From: Streptomyces sp. YPW6
GTDB taxonomy: Bacteria > Actinomycetota > Actinomycetes > Streptomycetales > Streptomycetaceae
Length of the DNA stretch: 64,000 bases
Direction: 5' to 3'
Assembly: GCF_018866325.1 (NCBI RefSeq)
Contig: NZ_CP076457.1
Coordinates: 6,483,001-6,547,000 of the forward strand
Position numbers and translations under genes: made by a program. Positions 25,061-34,700 of this stretch are shown here, piece by piece. The notes below the pieces were generated by a model that saw nothing but the letters and a program-made list of their open reading frames with translations, did not search any database and was not told the DNA's origin. Every line of letters starts with the position of its first letter. Position 1 is the stretch's first letter.

Positions 25061-26113
25061 TCAGTCCTCCTCGGGACGGCCGCCGGAGCCCTCGTCGCCG
25101 TCGGATCCCGCCGCGTCGTCGGGCCCCCTGGCGCCCTTGTCGTCGGAGGACTTCCCGCGCCCGGTCTCCGGACGGGGCGGCTTCGGGGGGCGGGTACGGC
25201 CGCTGGACGGGTCGCGCAGATAGGAGGCGTCCCCACTCTCCGTGGCGTGGCCGCCCGGTCCTTGCCCGGGACCGCCGTCCCGCCGCCGCAGGTAGCGCTC
25301 GAACTCCCGGGCGATGGCCTCGCCGGACGCCTCGGGCAGCTCCGCGGTGTCCCGCGCCTCCTCCAGCGTCTGCACGTACTCCGCGACCTCGCTGTCCTCC
25401 GAGGCCAGTTGGTCCACCCCGAGCTGCCAGGCCCGCGCGTCCTCGGGCAGTTCGCCCAGTGGGATGCGCAGCCCGATCAGATCCTCCAGCCGGTTCAGGA
25501 GGGCGAGCGTCGCCTTGGGGTTCGGCGGCTGCGACACGTAGTGCGGGACCGCCGCCCACAGGCTGACCGCGGGCACCCCGGCGTGCGTGCACGCTTCCTG
25601 GAGGACTCCGACGATGCCGGTGGGCCCCTCGTAACGGGTCTCCTCCAGGTCCATCGTCCGCGCCAGGTCCGCGTCGGAGGTGACCCCGCTCACCGGCACC
25701 GGCCGGGTGTGCGGGGTGTCGCCGAGCAACGCGCCCAGGATGACGACCATCTCGACGCCCAGCTCGTGGGCGAAGCCGAGGATCTCGTTGCAGAACGACC
25801 GCCAGCGCATCGACGGTTCGATCCCGCGCACCAGGACCAGGTCGCGGGGCTTGTCGCCGCCCACCCGCACCACGGACAGGCGCGTCGTCGGCCAGGTGAT
25901 CTTCCGCGTGTTGCCGTCCAGCCACACCGTGGGCCGGTTGACCTGGAAGTCGTAGTAGTCCTCGGCGTCCAGCGCCGCGAACACCTCGCCCTTCCACTCC
26001 CGGTCCAGATGACCGACCGCTGTGGAGGCGGCGTCCCCGGCGTCGTTCCAGCCTTCGAACGCGGCCACCATGACCGGGTCGACCAGCTCGGGCACCGACT
26101 CGAGCTCGATCAC
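25061..26113 (-). CDS. PAC2 family protein
   Basis: A 350-aa protein of the PAC2 family, named after a eukaryotic proteasome assembly chaperone. The conserved start VMVAAFEGWNDAGDAAS and the block VVILGALLGDTPHTRPVPV are present. The last 80 residues are a charged, Gly/Asp/Arg-rich disordered tail. It starts at GTG 26113 with AAGGAGG upstream. No function is proven for the bacterial members, and they do not map next to the proteasome genes here (17 kb away), so a proteasome role is only a hypothesis. Confidence 0.85.
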   Translation of the reverse strand: MIELESVPELVDPVMVAAFEGWNDAGDAASTAVGHLDREWKGEVFAALDAEDYYDFQVNRPTVWLDGNTRKITWPTTRLSVVRVGGDKPRDLVLVRGIEPSMRWRSFCNEILGFAHELGVEMVVILGALLGDTPHTRPVPVSGVTSDADLARTMDLEETRYEGPTGIVGVLQEACTHAGVPAVSLWAAVPHYVSQPPNPKATLALLNRLEDLIGLRIPLGELPEDARAWQLGVDQLASEDSEVAEYVQTLEEARDTAELPEASGEAIAREFERYLRRRDGGPGQGPGGHATESGDASYLRDPSSGRTRPPKPPRPETGRGKSSDDKGARGPDDAAGSDGDEGSGGRPEED

Positions 26114-26230
26114 CCGGGCCTCCTTCCGATGTCTCCATGCGTACGGAGCAACCTTACGGCTTTCCCGACCCCCGCCCGCAGCCCTCCTGCACGGCCGGGT
26201 GAACCCCGGTCAGCCCCTCCCGCAGCGGGA

Positions 26231-26264
26231 ACGGGGGCGACTCCCGCGAGGAAGTCGCCCCCGT
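26231..26264 (-). terminator. Hairpin terminator of the glp operon
   Basis: ACGGGGGCGACT (26231-26242) pairs with AGTCGCCCCCGT (26253-26264), a 12-bp perfect stem located 31 bp beyond the glpD stop on the minus strand. Confidence 0.7.
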
Positions 26265-26294
26265 CCGCGTACCCGTGGGGGAGGGGCCGGAGGA

Positions 26295-27905
26295 TCAGTC
26301 CCGGTCGGCCAGGAGCTTCTCGACGCCGTCGCGCACGTCGTCCGTGGCCAGGCCCCGGATCGTCAGCGTGGTCCGGCGGCGCAGCACGTCGTCCGCCGTC
26401 TCGGCCCACTCGTGGTCCCGGGCGTAGGCGACCTGGGCCCAGATCTCCGGGGCGTCCGGGTGGACGCGCTCGGCCAGCTCCGGGTTCTCGTTCGCCAGGC
26501 GGGCGATGTCGAAGGCGAGCGAGCCGTAGTGCGTGGCCAGGTGCCGGGCGGTGTCCGGCGCCATGCGCGGGCCGGGGGCCGGGCCGTCGACGAGCAGCCG
26601 GTGCGCGACCGCGTTCGGGTTGGCGATGCCGGGCAGCGGCAGCTTCCTCGGCAGCCGGTTCATCGGCTCCATGTCCTCGGCCAGCGGGTGCCCGGGCAGG
26701 GCGGCCAGCTTGGTCATGACCGTACGGCCGATGTGGCGGAAAGTCGTCCACTTGCCGCCCGCGACCGACAGCATCCCGCCGCGGCCCTCGGTGACGACCG
26801 TCTCGCGCTTGGCCTTGGAGGTGTCGCCGGGACCGCCGGGAAGCACCCGCAGACCGGCGAAGGAGTACGTGATCAGATCGCGCGAGAGCTGCTGGTCCCT
26901 GATCGAGAACGCCGCCTCGTCGAGGATCTGCGCGGTGTCCGCCTCGGTCACCGAGACGTCCGCCGGGTCGCCCTCGTACTCCTCGTCCGTGGTGCCCAGG
27001 AGCAGCATGTCCTCCCACGGCAGTGCGAACGTGATGCGGTACTTGTCGATCGGGGTGGCCAGGGCCGCCCGCCACGGGCGGGTGCGCTTGAGGACCAGGT
27101 GCGCGCCCTTGGAGAGGCGGATGGAGGGGGCCGCGTTCGGGTCCTCCATCTTCCGCAGGTGGTCGACCCAGGGGCCGGTGGCGTTCAGTACGAGGCGCGC
27201 GTCGACGCCGAACTCGGTGCCGTCGGTGCTGTCCTTCAGCTCGGCGCCGGTGACCCGGCCCCGGGTGAAGCGGAGCCCGGTGACGGCCGCGTGGTTGAGG
27301 ACGACCGCGCCCGCGTCGACGGCCGCGCGGACCGTCATCAGGGCCATGCGGGCGTCGTTCATCTGGTCGTCGCGGTAGACCGCGACCGCCTTCAGGTCGT
27401 CCGTACGCAGCTCGGGGACGTCGCGCTGGGCCTTGGCCGGGGAGATGACGTGGCCGACGCCGTCGCCGAACGCGGAGAGCGCGGAGTAGGCGAAGACGCC
27501 CGCCCCGAGCTTGGCCGCGCCGTGCGGGCCGCCCTTGTAGACGGGCAGGTAGAAGGTGAGCGGGTTGGCCAGGTGCGGGGCCACCTCACGGGAGACCGCG
27601 CGCCGCTCGAAGTGGTTCTCCGCGACCAGCTTCACCGCGCCGGTCTGCAGGTAGCGCAGACCGCCGTGGAGGAGCTTGGAGGAGGCGGAGGAGGTGGCGC
27701 CGGCGAAGTCACCGGCGTCCACCAGGGCCACCCGCAGCCCGGACTGCGCGGCATGCCAGGCGGTGGAGATGCCCAGGATGCCGCCGCCGATGACCAGGAG
27801 GTCGAACGTGGCCCGGGACAGCTGGTCCCGGGTCTCGGCGCGGCTCGGCAGCGAGCCGGAGGCCGGGTGCGTTCCGAGGGCGGGAACGCTCTGCAGGGTG
27901 GTCAT
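26295..27905 (-). CDS. glpD: Glycerol-3-phosphate dehydrogenase GlpD (gylB)
   Basis: A 536-aa FAD-dependent, membrane-associated enzyme that oxidises glycerol 3-phosphate to dihydroxyacetone phosphate and passes electrons to quinone. The FAD-binding motif LLVIGGGILGISTAWHAA lies at about residues 36-53, followed by the family signature SSASSKLLHGGLRYLQ and later GGKWTTFR. ATG 27905 has GAGGAG upstream; open frame upstream of it belongs to glpK DNA. It is the last gene of glpF-glpK-glpD, 14 bp after glpK. Confidence 0.95.
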   Translation of the reverse strand: MTTLQSVPALGTHPASGSLPSRAETRDQLSRATFDLLVIGGGILGISTAWHAAQSGLRVALVDAGDFAGATSSASSKLLHGGLRYLQTGAVKLVAENHFERRAVSREVAPHLANPLTFYLPVYKGGPHGAAKLGAGVFAYSALSAFGDGVGHVISPAKAQRDVPELRTDDLKAVAVYRDDQMNDARMALMTVRAAVDAGAVVLNHAAVTGLRFTRGRVTGAELKDSTDGTEFGVDARLVLNATGPWVDHLRKMEDPNAAPSIRLSKGAHLVLKRTRPWRAALATPIDKYRITFALPWEDMLLLGTTDEEYEGDPADVSVTEADTAQILDEAAFSIRDQQLSRDLITYSFAGLRVLPGGPGDTSKAKRETVVTEGRGGMLSVAGGKWTTFRHIGRTVMTKLAALPGHPLAEDMEPMNRLPRKLPLPGIANPNAVAHRLLVDGPAPGPRMAPDTARHLATHYGSLAFDIARLANENPELAERVHPDAPEIWAQVAYARDHEWAETADDVLRRRTTLTIRGLATDDVRDGVEKLLADRD

Positions 27906-27919
27906 GATGATGCTCCTCG

Positions 27920-29449
27920 TCAGCTTTCTTCGTCCTCGATCCAGCCCATGGTCCGTTCGACGGCCTTGAGCCAGCTCTTGTACTCGCGGGCACGGGTGTC
28001 CGCGTCCATGCGGGGGGTCCACTCGGCGGCCCGGCGCCAGTTGGCGCGCAGCGCGTCGGTGTCCGGCCAGAAGCCGACGGCGAGACCGGCGGCGTAGGCG
28101 GCGCCGAGGCAGGTGGTCTCGGCGACCATGGGGCGCACCACGGGCGCGTCCAGGAAGTCGGCGAGCGTCTGCATCAGCAGGTTGTTGGACGTCATGCCGC
28201 CGTCGACCTTGAGCGCGGTCAGCTCGACGCCGGAGTCCTTCGTCATGGCGTCGCTGATCTCGCGGGTCTGCCAGGCGGTGGCCTCCAGGACGGCACGGGC
28301 GATGTGCGCCTTGGTGACGTAGCGGGTGAGACCGGCGATGACACCACGGGCGTCGGGACGCCAGTAGGGGGCGAAGAGGCCGGAGAAGGCGGGCACGAAG
28401 TACGCGCCGCCGTTGTCCTCCACCGAGGAGGCCAGCGTCTCGATCTCGGCGGCCGACTTGATCAGGCCCATCTGGTCGCGCATCCACTGCACCAGCGAAC
28501 CGGTGACCGCGATGGAGCCCTCCAGCGCGTACACCGGGGGCTTGTCGCCGATCTGGTAGCCGACGGTGGTGAGCAGCCCGTTGTACGAGTTCACCGGGGT
28601 GCCACCGGTGTTCATCAGCATGAAGGTGCCGGTGCCGTACGTGGACTTGGCCTCGCCCTCGGAGAAGCAGGTCTGGCCGAACAGTGCCGCCTGCTGGTCG
28701 CCGAGCGCGGAGGCCACCGGGACGCCGTCCAGGACGCCGCCCCTGGCGTTGCCGTAGACCTCGGCGGAGGAGCGGATCTCGGGGAGCACCGCGGCCGGGA
28801 TGCCGATGGAGGAGAGGATCTTCTCGTCCCACGTCATCGTGTGCAGGTTCATCAGGAGGGTGCGCGAGGCGTTGGTGACGTCGGTGACGTGCACGCCGCC
28901 GTCGGTGCCGCCGGTCAGGTTCCAGATGACCCAGGAGTCCATGGTGCCGAAGAGGATGTCGCCGCGCTCGGCGCGCTCGCGCAGCCCCTCGACGTTGTCG
29001 AGCAGCCAGCGGACCTTGGGGCCGGCGAAGTACGAGGCGAGCGGCAGCCCGGTCTCGCGGCGGAACCGGTCCTGGCCCACGTTGCGGCCGAGCTCCTTGC
29101 AGAGCGCGTCGGTGCGGGTGTCCTGCCAGACCAGGGCGTTGTGCACCGGCTCACCGGTGTTCTTGTCCCACAGCAGGGTGGTCTCGCGCTGGTTGGTGAT
29201 GCCGATCGCCTTGACGTCGGCGGAGGTGATGCCGGCCTTGACGATGGCCCCGGCGACGACCTCCTGGACGTTCTCCCAGATCTCGGTCGCGTCGTGCTCG
29301 ACCCAGCCCGGCTTCGGGAAGATCTGCTCGTGCTCCTTCTGGTCGACGGAGACGATCCGGCCGTCCTTGTCGAAGACGATGCAGCGGCTGGAGGTGGTGC
29401 CCTGGTCGATGGCCGCGATGAACGGCCCGGTGGTGTGTGCGTCGGTCAC
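27920..29449 (-). CDS. glpK: Glycerol kinase (gylA)
   Basis: A 509-aa FGGY-family kinase that converts glycerol to glycerol 3-phosphate. The N-terminal DQGTTSSRCIVFD ATP-binding motif, the substrate-binding NQRETT and WQDTRT, and the C-terminal LKVDGGMTSNNLLMQ are all present. The start is GTG 29449. It lies between the glycerol channel gene and glpD, as in the gyl operon. Confidence 0.96.
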   Translation of the reverse strand: MTDAHTTGPFIAAIDQGTTSSRCIVFDKDGRIVSVDQKEHEQIFPKPGWVEHDATEIWENVQEVVAGAIVKAGITSADVKAIGITNQRETTLLWDKNTGEPVHNALVWQDTRTDALCKELGRNVGQDRFRRETGLPLASYFAGPKVRWLLDNVEGLRERAERGDILFGTMDSWVIWNLTGGTDGGVHVTDVTNASRTLLMNLHTMTWDEKILSSIGIPAAVLPEIRSSAEVYGNARGGVLDGVPVASALGDQQAALFGQTCFSEGEAKSTYGTGTFMLMNTGGTPVNSYNGLLTTVGYQIGDKPPVYALEGSIAVTGSLVQWMRDQMGLIKSAAEIETLASSVEDNGGAYFVPAFSGLFAPYWRPDARGVIAGLTRYVTKAHIARAVLEATAWQTREISDAMTKDSGVELTALKVDGGMTSNNLLMQTLADFLDAPVVRPMVAETTCLGAAYAAGLAVGFWPDTDALRANWRRAAEWTPRMDADTRAREYKSWLKAVERTMGWIEDEES

Positions 29450-29507
29450 GGTGTGCTCCCGGAAGTCTGTGGGTGAGAGGGGTTACGGCGCTGATACCCG
29501 GCGCGGG

Positions 29508-30299
29508 TCAGGCGAAGGCGAGGTTGTAGAGCCCGCCGGCGAGCGCTCCGCCGACGAGCGGACCCACGATGGGTACCCACGCGTAGCCCCAGTCCGAACC
29601 ACCCTTGTTCGGCAGCGGCAGCAGCGCGTGCACGATGCGCGGACCGAGGTCGCGGACCGGGTTGATGGCGTAGCCGGTCGGCCCGCCGAGCGAGAGGCCG
29701 ATGCCGACCACGACCAGGGCGGTGATCAGCGCGCCGAGCACGCCGAGGCCGTTGCCCTCGTTGTTGAGGCCCTGGGTGAGGATCGCCAGGACCAGCACGA
29801 CGGTGGCGATGATCTCGGTGACGACGTTCTGCACGCCGTTGCGGATCTCGGGGCCGGTGGAGAAGATCCCGAGCACCGGTCCGGCCTTGGGAGCCGCGTC
29901 CTGGTCGACCATGCCCTCGTCGCCCGTCGGGTCGGTGACGATCTCCGGGTCGGTGAGGTGGGCGTGGAACTGGCCGTAGTAGACCGCCCAGACGAGCAGG
30001 GCGCCGATCATGGCGCCGAGCAGCTGCGAGCCGAGGTAGAGGGGAACGTCGCCCCACGCGGTGCCGCCCTCGATGGCGAGGCCGACCGTGACCGCGGGAT
30101 TGAGGTGGGCGCCCGAGACGCCGCCGGCGAGGTAGGCGCCGGTCAGCACGGCGAAGCCCCACCCGAAGGTGATGGCCAGCCAGCCCGCGTTGCGGGCCTT
30201 CGAGCTCTTCAGCGTGACGGCGGCACAGACACCGCCGCCGAGCAGGATGAGTACGGCGGTACCTATGGTCTCGCCGATGAAAATGTCGGAGCTGGACAC
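29508..30299 (-). CDS. glpF: Glycerol facilitator GlpF (MIP family)
   Basis: A 263-aa six-helix membrane channel that lets glycerol diffuse into the cell. The first half-helix motif HLNPAVTVG is canonical. The second reads GYAINPVRDLGPR, with NPV in place of the usual NPA, while the Asp after Arg that marks glycerol channels is retained. Translation starts at GTG 30299 with AAAGGAG upstream. It is the first gene of the glycerol operon and is preceded by GylR-type dyads. Confidence 0.94.
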   Translation of the reverse strand: MSSSDIFIGETIGTAVLILLGGGVCAAVTLKSSKARNAGWLAITFGWGFAVLTGAYLAGGVSGAHLNPAVTVGLAIEGGTAWGDVPLYLGSQLLGAMIGALLVWAVYYGQFHAHLTDPEIVTDPTGDEGMVDQDAAPKAGPVLGIFSTGPEIRNGVQNVVTEIIATVVLVLAILTQGLNNEGNGLGVLGALITALVVVGIGLSLGGPTGYAINPVRDLGPRIVHALLPLPNKGGSDWGYAWVPIVGPLVGGALAGGLYNLAFA

Positions 30300-30433
30300 C
30301 CGCGACTCCTTTGTCCTTCGTCCAGGGGAGACGGATCACCGGTCCCGCCGGTGTTCCGCGCCCCAGATGGGTATCCACGAAGCGTGGGCAGCCCATCTGT
30401 AAGGGCTTGGCCGGCCCTTGGCACTGTCACACC

Positions 30434-30453
30434 CTAACGCGTATTGCCGTTAG
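30434..30453. promoter_or_regulatory. Inverted repeat CTAACG-N8-CGTTAG upstream of glpF
   Basis: The 6-bp arms are at 30434-30439 and 30448-30453, in the glpF promoter region next to the GylR-like box. It may be a second regulator-binding site or part of an extended operator. Confidence 0.4.
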
Positions 30454-30455
30454 GC

Positions 30456-30472
30456 GTTCGACAATGCCGACC
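30456..30472. promoter_or_regulatory. GylR-like box GTTCGACAATGCCGACC upstream of glpF
   Basis: It shares its first 12 bases and 15 of 17 in total with the box in front of gylR (31518-31534). The shared sequence at both promoters suggests a common GylR operator. Confidence 0.6.
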
Positions 30473-30580
30473 GTTGAACGGCAGTGTTTCCCCGAAGTGA
30501 AGGAAGCGTCAAGGGTTCTGTGGTCCACGACTCGGTGCGCGACGGGATCGTTACCGGGCGCTGCGCGACAGGCTCGGCCT

Positions 30581-30610
30581 GCCGGGGCCTGCCGGGGCCT
30601 GCCGGGGCCT
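30581..30610. repeat. Tandem 10-bp repeat GCCGGGGCCT x3
   Basis: Three exact copies lie head to tail, with degenerate copies on both sides, in the spacer downstream of gylR. Confidence 0.85.
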
Positions 30611-30730
30611 TGCGGGGCCGATACGGGCCGGGTGTGCCGGGCGCAGGGGTGTCCGGCACGGGCGTGAGCGGAGCGGGGGCCGGGGCGGGGGATGGGCCGG
30701 GCCGGGGGCTGCGGGGGGCCGTGCGGGCCC

Positions 30731-31495
30731 TCAGAAGCGTCCGGCGCCCAGATCCCGGGAGACCGCGCGGGCGCAGTCCCGTACGGCGGCGATCAGCTCG
30801 GGGCGCAGCGACCCGTCCGGGGCCACGCGCTCCACCGCGCCGGTCACGGCGACCGCGCCCACCGGCATCCTGCGCCGGTCGTGGACGGGGGCGGCCACGG
30901 CGGCGACGCCCTCCCAGGTCTCCTCGGCGTCGGCGGCCCAGCCCTGGGCCCGGATCAGGTCGAGCATCGACTCGAACGCGCCGGCCTCGGTGACGGTGCG
31001 CCCGGTGAAGGAGCGGCGCTCCGCCTCCATGACCTCGCTGTGCGCCACCGGGTCGTACGCGGACAGCACCTTGCCCAGCGCGGTGGAGTGCAGCGGCTGC
31101 ATCGCCCCCACCTCCAGCACCTGGCGGCTGTCGTCGGGCCGGAAGACGTGGTGCACGATGAGCACGCCGTGCTGGTGCAGCACCCCGAGGTGGACGCTCT
31201 CGCCGCTGGACCGGGCCAGGTCGTCCGTCCAGACCAGGGCGCGCGCCCGCAGCTCGTGGACGTCCAGATAGCTGTTGCCGAGCCGCAGCAGCTCCGCGCC
31301 CAGCTGATAGCGGCCCGACGCGGTGTCCTGCTCGACGAAGCCCTCCAGCTGGAGAGTGCGCAGAATGCCGTGCGCGGTGCCCTTGGCCAGCCCCAGCGAG
31401 GAGGCGATGTCGGAGAGCCCGAGCCGGCGCTCGCCGCCCGCCAGCAGGCGCAGCATCGCCGCCGCCCGCTCCAGCGACTGGATGTTCTTGGCCAT
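30731..31495 (-). CDS. gylR: IclR-family glycerol operon regulator GylR
   Basis: A 254-aa regulator with an N-terminal winged HTH (MAKNIQSLERAAAMLRLLAG, LSDIASSLGLAKGTAHGILR) and a C-terminal IclR effector domain (STALGKVLSAYDP, EETWEGVAAVAAPV). Sequence and length match S. coelicolor GylR as recalled, which represses the gyl operon and itself and is relieved by glycerol 3-phosphate. ATG 31495 is the start because GGAGGAG lies 7-13 nt upstream; ATG 31513 would place that site inside the gene. Confidence 0.95.
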   Translation of the reverse strand: MAKNIQSLERAAAMLRLLAGGERRLGLSDIASSLGLAKGTAHGILRTLQLEGFVEQDTASGRYQLGAELLRLGNSYLDVHELRARALVWTDDLARSSGESVHLGVLHQHGVLIVHHVFRPDDSRQVLEVGAMQPLHSTALGKVLSAYDPVAHSEVMEAERRSFTGRTVTEAGAFESMLDLIRAQGWAADAEETWEGVAAVAAPVHDRRRMPVGAVAVTGAVERVAPDGSLRPELIAAVRDCARAVSRDLGAGRF

Positions 31496-31517
31496 CGCGC
31501 CGTACTCCTCCATCGTG

Positions 31518-31534
31518 GTTCGACAATGCTGAAC
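31518..31534. promoter_or_regulatory. GylR-like operator GTTCGACAATGCTGAAC at gylR
   Basis: A dyad of the form GTTC-nnCAnTGnn-GAAC overlaps the putative minus-strand -10 box TAGTGT (31532-31537) of gylR, a position fit for autorepression. It is nearly identical to the box upstream of glpF. Confidence 0.6.
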
Positions 31535-31673
31535 ACTATCGGTCGATGCCGACCTGCGCCGGACTCCGGGGAAAAGTCTCCGCCACCGGCCGCAGGTGTC
31601 GCACCCGTCACAGCATGCAGGCCGTACGCGTTTCGCCCTCTGGACGCCCCTACGGACCCGGCCGCCCTCGGGC

Positions 31674-31679
31674 TAGGCT
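31674..31679 (+). promoter_or_regulatory. Putative -10 box upstream of metH
   Basis: TAGGCT ends 6 nt before an in-frame GTG at 31686 and 66 nt before the ATG at 31746. It could drive either a leaderless longer MetH or a transcript with a 60-nt leader. Confidence 0.4.
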
Positions 31680-31745
31680 GGCGACGTGCGCCTTCCCCGA
31701 GAAGGACGCAAAGCCGACAGCCGTCGCATCCCTGGGAGATCATCC

Positions 31746-34700
31746 ATGGCCTCGTTGCCGACATCCGCCGCCGACAGCCGGACCCGCGCAGAAGCGCTCC
31801 GAGAGGCGCTCGCCACCCGTGTGGTGGTGGCCGACGGGGCGATGGGCACCATGCTCCAGGCGCAGGACCCCACGCTGGAGGACTTCGAGCAGCTCGAGGG
31901 CTGCAACGAGATCCTGAACGTCACCCGGCCCGACATCGTGCGGTCGGTCCACGAGGAGTACTTCGCGGTCGGCGTCGACTGCGTCGAGACCAACACCTTC
32001 GGCGCGAACCACTCCGCCGCCAACGAGTACGAGATCGCGGACCGGATCTTCGAGCTCTCCGAATCCGGTGCCCGGATCGCCCGCGAGGTCGCCGACGAGT
32101 TCGGCGCGAAGGATGGCCGCCAGCGCTGGGTCCTCGGCTCGATCGGCCCCGGCACCAAGCTTCCCTCGCTCGGCCACACCACGTACGACGTGCTGCGCGA
32201 CGGCTACCAGCAGAACGCCGAGGGCCTCCTCGCGGGCGGCTCCGACGCGCTGATCGTCGAGACCACCCAGGACCTCCTGCAGACGAAGGCCAGCATCATC
32301 GGCGCCCGCCGCGCGATGGACGCCGTCGGCCTCCAGGTGCCGCTGATCTGCTCCCTCGCCTTCGAGACGACCGGCGTCATGCTGCTGGGCTCCGAGATCG
32401 GGGCCGCGCTGACCGCCCTGGAGCCGCTGGGCATCGACCTGATCGGCCTGAACTGTTCGACCGGCCCGGACGAGATGAGCGAGCACCTGCGCTATCTCGC
32501 CCGCCACTCCCGTACGCCTCTGATGTGCATGCCCAACGCCGGCCTGCCCGTCCTCACCAAGGACGGCGCGCACTTCCCGCTCGGCCCCGACGGCCTCGCG
32601 GACTCCCAGGAGCACTTCGTCCGGGATTACGGCCTCTCCCTGATCGGGGGCTGCTGCGGTACGACCCCGGCGCACCTGAAGGCCGTGGTCGACCGCGCCC
32701 GTGAGCTGACGCCGACCGAACGCGACCCGCGCCCCGAGCCCGGGGCCGCCTCCCTCTACCAGCACATCCCCTTCCGCCAGGACACCGCCTATCTGGCGAT
32801 CGGCGAGCGCACCAACGCCAACGGCTCCAAGAAGTTCCGCGAGGCCATGCTGGAGGCCCGCTGGGACGACTGCGTGGAGATGGCCCGCGACCAGATCCGC
32901 GAGGGCGCGCACATGCTCGACCTCTGCGTCGACTACGTGGGTCGCGACGGCGTCGCGGACATGACCGAGCTGGCCGGCCGCTTCGCGACCGCGTCCACCC
33001 TGCCGATCGTGCTGGACTCCACCGAGCTGGACGTCCTGCGGGCCGGTCTGGAGCAGCTCGGCGGCCGGGCGGTGCTGAACTCGGTGAATTACGAGGACGG
33101 TGACGGTCCGGAGTCCCGGTTCGCGCGGGTCAGTGCTCTGGCGGCGGAGCACGGGGCTGCGCTGATCGCGTTGACGATCGATGAGGAGGGGCAGGCCCGG
33201 ACGGTGGAGACGAAGGTCGCGATCGCGGAGCGGCTGATCGAGGACCTGACCGCCAACTGGGGCATCCGTGAGTCCGACATCCTCATCGACACCCTGACGT
33301 TCACCATCTGCACGGGGCAGGAGGAGTCGCGGGGCGACGGTATCGCGACGATCGGGGCGATCCGGGAGCTGAAGAAGCGCCACCCGCAGGTGCAGACGAC
33401 GCTGGGTCTGTCCAACATCTCCTTCGGGCTGAACCCGGCGGCCCGGGTCGTGCTGAACTCGGTGTTCCTGGACGAGTGTGTGAAGGCGGGGCTGGACTCC
33501 GCGATCGTGCACGCCTCGAAGATCCTGCCGATCGCCCGGCTGGAGGAGGAGCAGGTCAAGGTCGCCCTCGACCTCATCCACGACCGCCGGGCCGAGGGGT
33601 ATGACCCCCTGCAGAGGCTCATGGAGCTGTTCGAGGGCGTCAACATGAAGTCGATGAAGGCGGGCAAGGCCGAGGAGCTGATGGCCCTCCCGCTGGACGA
33701 GCGGCTCCAGCGCCGCATCATCGACGGCGAGAAGAACGGCCTGGAGGCCGACCTCGACGAGGCCCTCCAGCACACCCCCGCCCTTGACATCGTCAACAAC
33801 ACCCTCCTGGAGGGGATGAAGGTGGTCGGTGAGCTGTTCGGCTCCGGCCAGATGCAGCTGCCGTTCGTCCTGCAGTCCGCCGAGGTCATGAAGAGCGCGG
33901 TGGCCCATCTGGAACCGCACATGGAGAAGTCCGACGACGAGGGCAAGGGCACCATCGTGCTGGCCACCGTGCGCGGTGACGTCCACGACATCGGCAAGAA
34001 CCTCGTCGACATCATCCTCTCCAACAACGGCTACAACGTCGTCAACCTCGGTATCAAGCAGCCCGTCTCCGCGATCCTGGAAGCCGCCGAGGAACACCGC
34101 GCCGACGTCATCGGCATGTCCGGACTCCTGGTCAAGTCCACCGTGATCATGAAGGAGAACCTCCAGGAGCTCAACCAGCGCAAGATGGCCGCCGACTTCC
34201 CCGTCATCCTGGGCGGCGCCGCCCTGACCCGGGCCTACGTCGAGCAGGACCTGCACGAGATCTACGAGGGCGAGGTCCGCTACGCCCGCGACGCCTTCGA
34301 GGGCCTGCGCCTCATGGACGCCCTCATCGGCGTCAAGCGCGGCGTCCCGGGCGCCGCCCTGCCCGAACTGAAACAGCGCCGCGTCCCCAAGAAAGACACC
34401 GGCACCGCGGTGCTCCAGGTCGAGGAGCCCGAGGGCCCGGTGCGCTCGGACGTCTCCACCACCAACCCCGTGCCGGCCCCGCCGTTCTGGGGCACCCGGG
34501 TCGTCAAGGGCATCCCGCTCAAGGAGTACGCCTCCTGGCTCGACGAGGGCGCCCTGTTCAAGGGCCAGTGGGGCCTCAAGCAGGCCAGGACCGGTGACGG
34601 GCCGACGTACGAGGAGCTGGTGGAGAGCGAGGGACGGCCCCGTCTGCGCGGCTGGCTCGACCACCTCCAGTCCAACAACCTCCTCGAAGCCGCCGTGATC

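Larger units (their letters stand above)
30300..30730. other. gylR-glpF intergenic region (promoter, dyads, GC-rich repeats)
   Basis: This 431-bp stretch holds no credible gene. Next to glpF it carries an AT-richer promoter area with dyads (30434-30480). The half next to gylR is almost pure G/C with short tandem repeats (30581-30610), and no clear hairpin with a T-run was seen there. Confidence 0.7.

Noticed and set aside
27906..28832. Extension of glpD upstream into glpK DNA
   Set aside because: The extra sequence is glpK in another frame; the true glpD start has its own ribosome-binding site at 27905.
30450..31526. Open frame overlapping gylR in another frame and extending into the spacer
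   Set aside because: It is driven by the GC-rich repeats; gylR itself matches a known protein over its full length.
31535..31745. A cobalamin or S-adenosylhomocysteine riboswitch before metH
   Set aside because: No recognisable conserved core of either class was found in the 250-bp spacer; a covariance-model search would be decisive.
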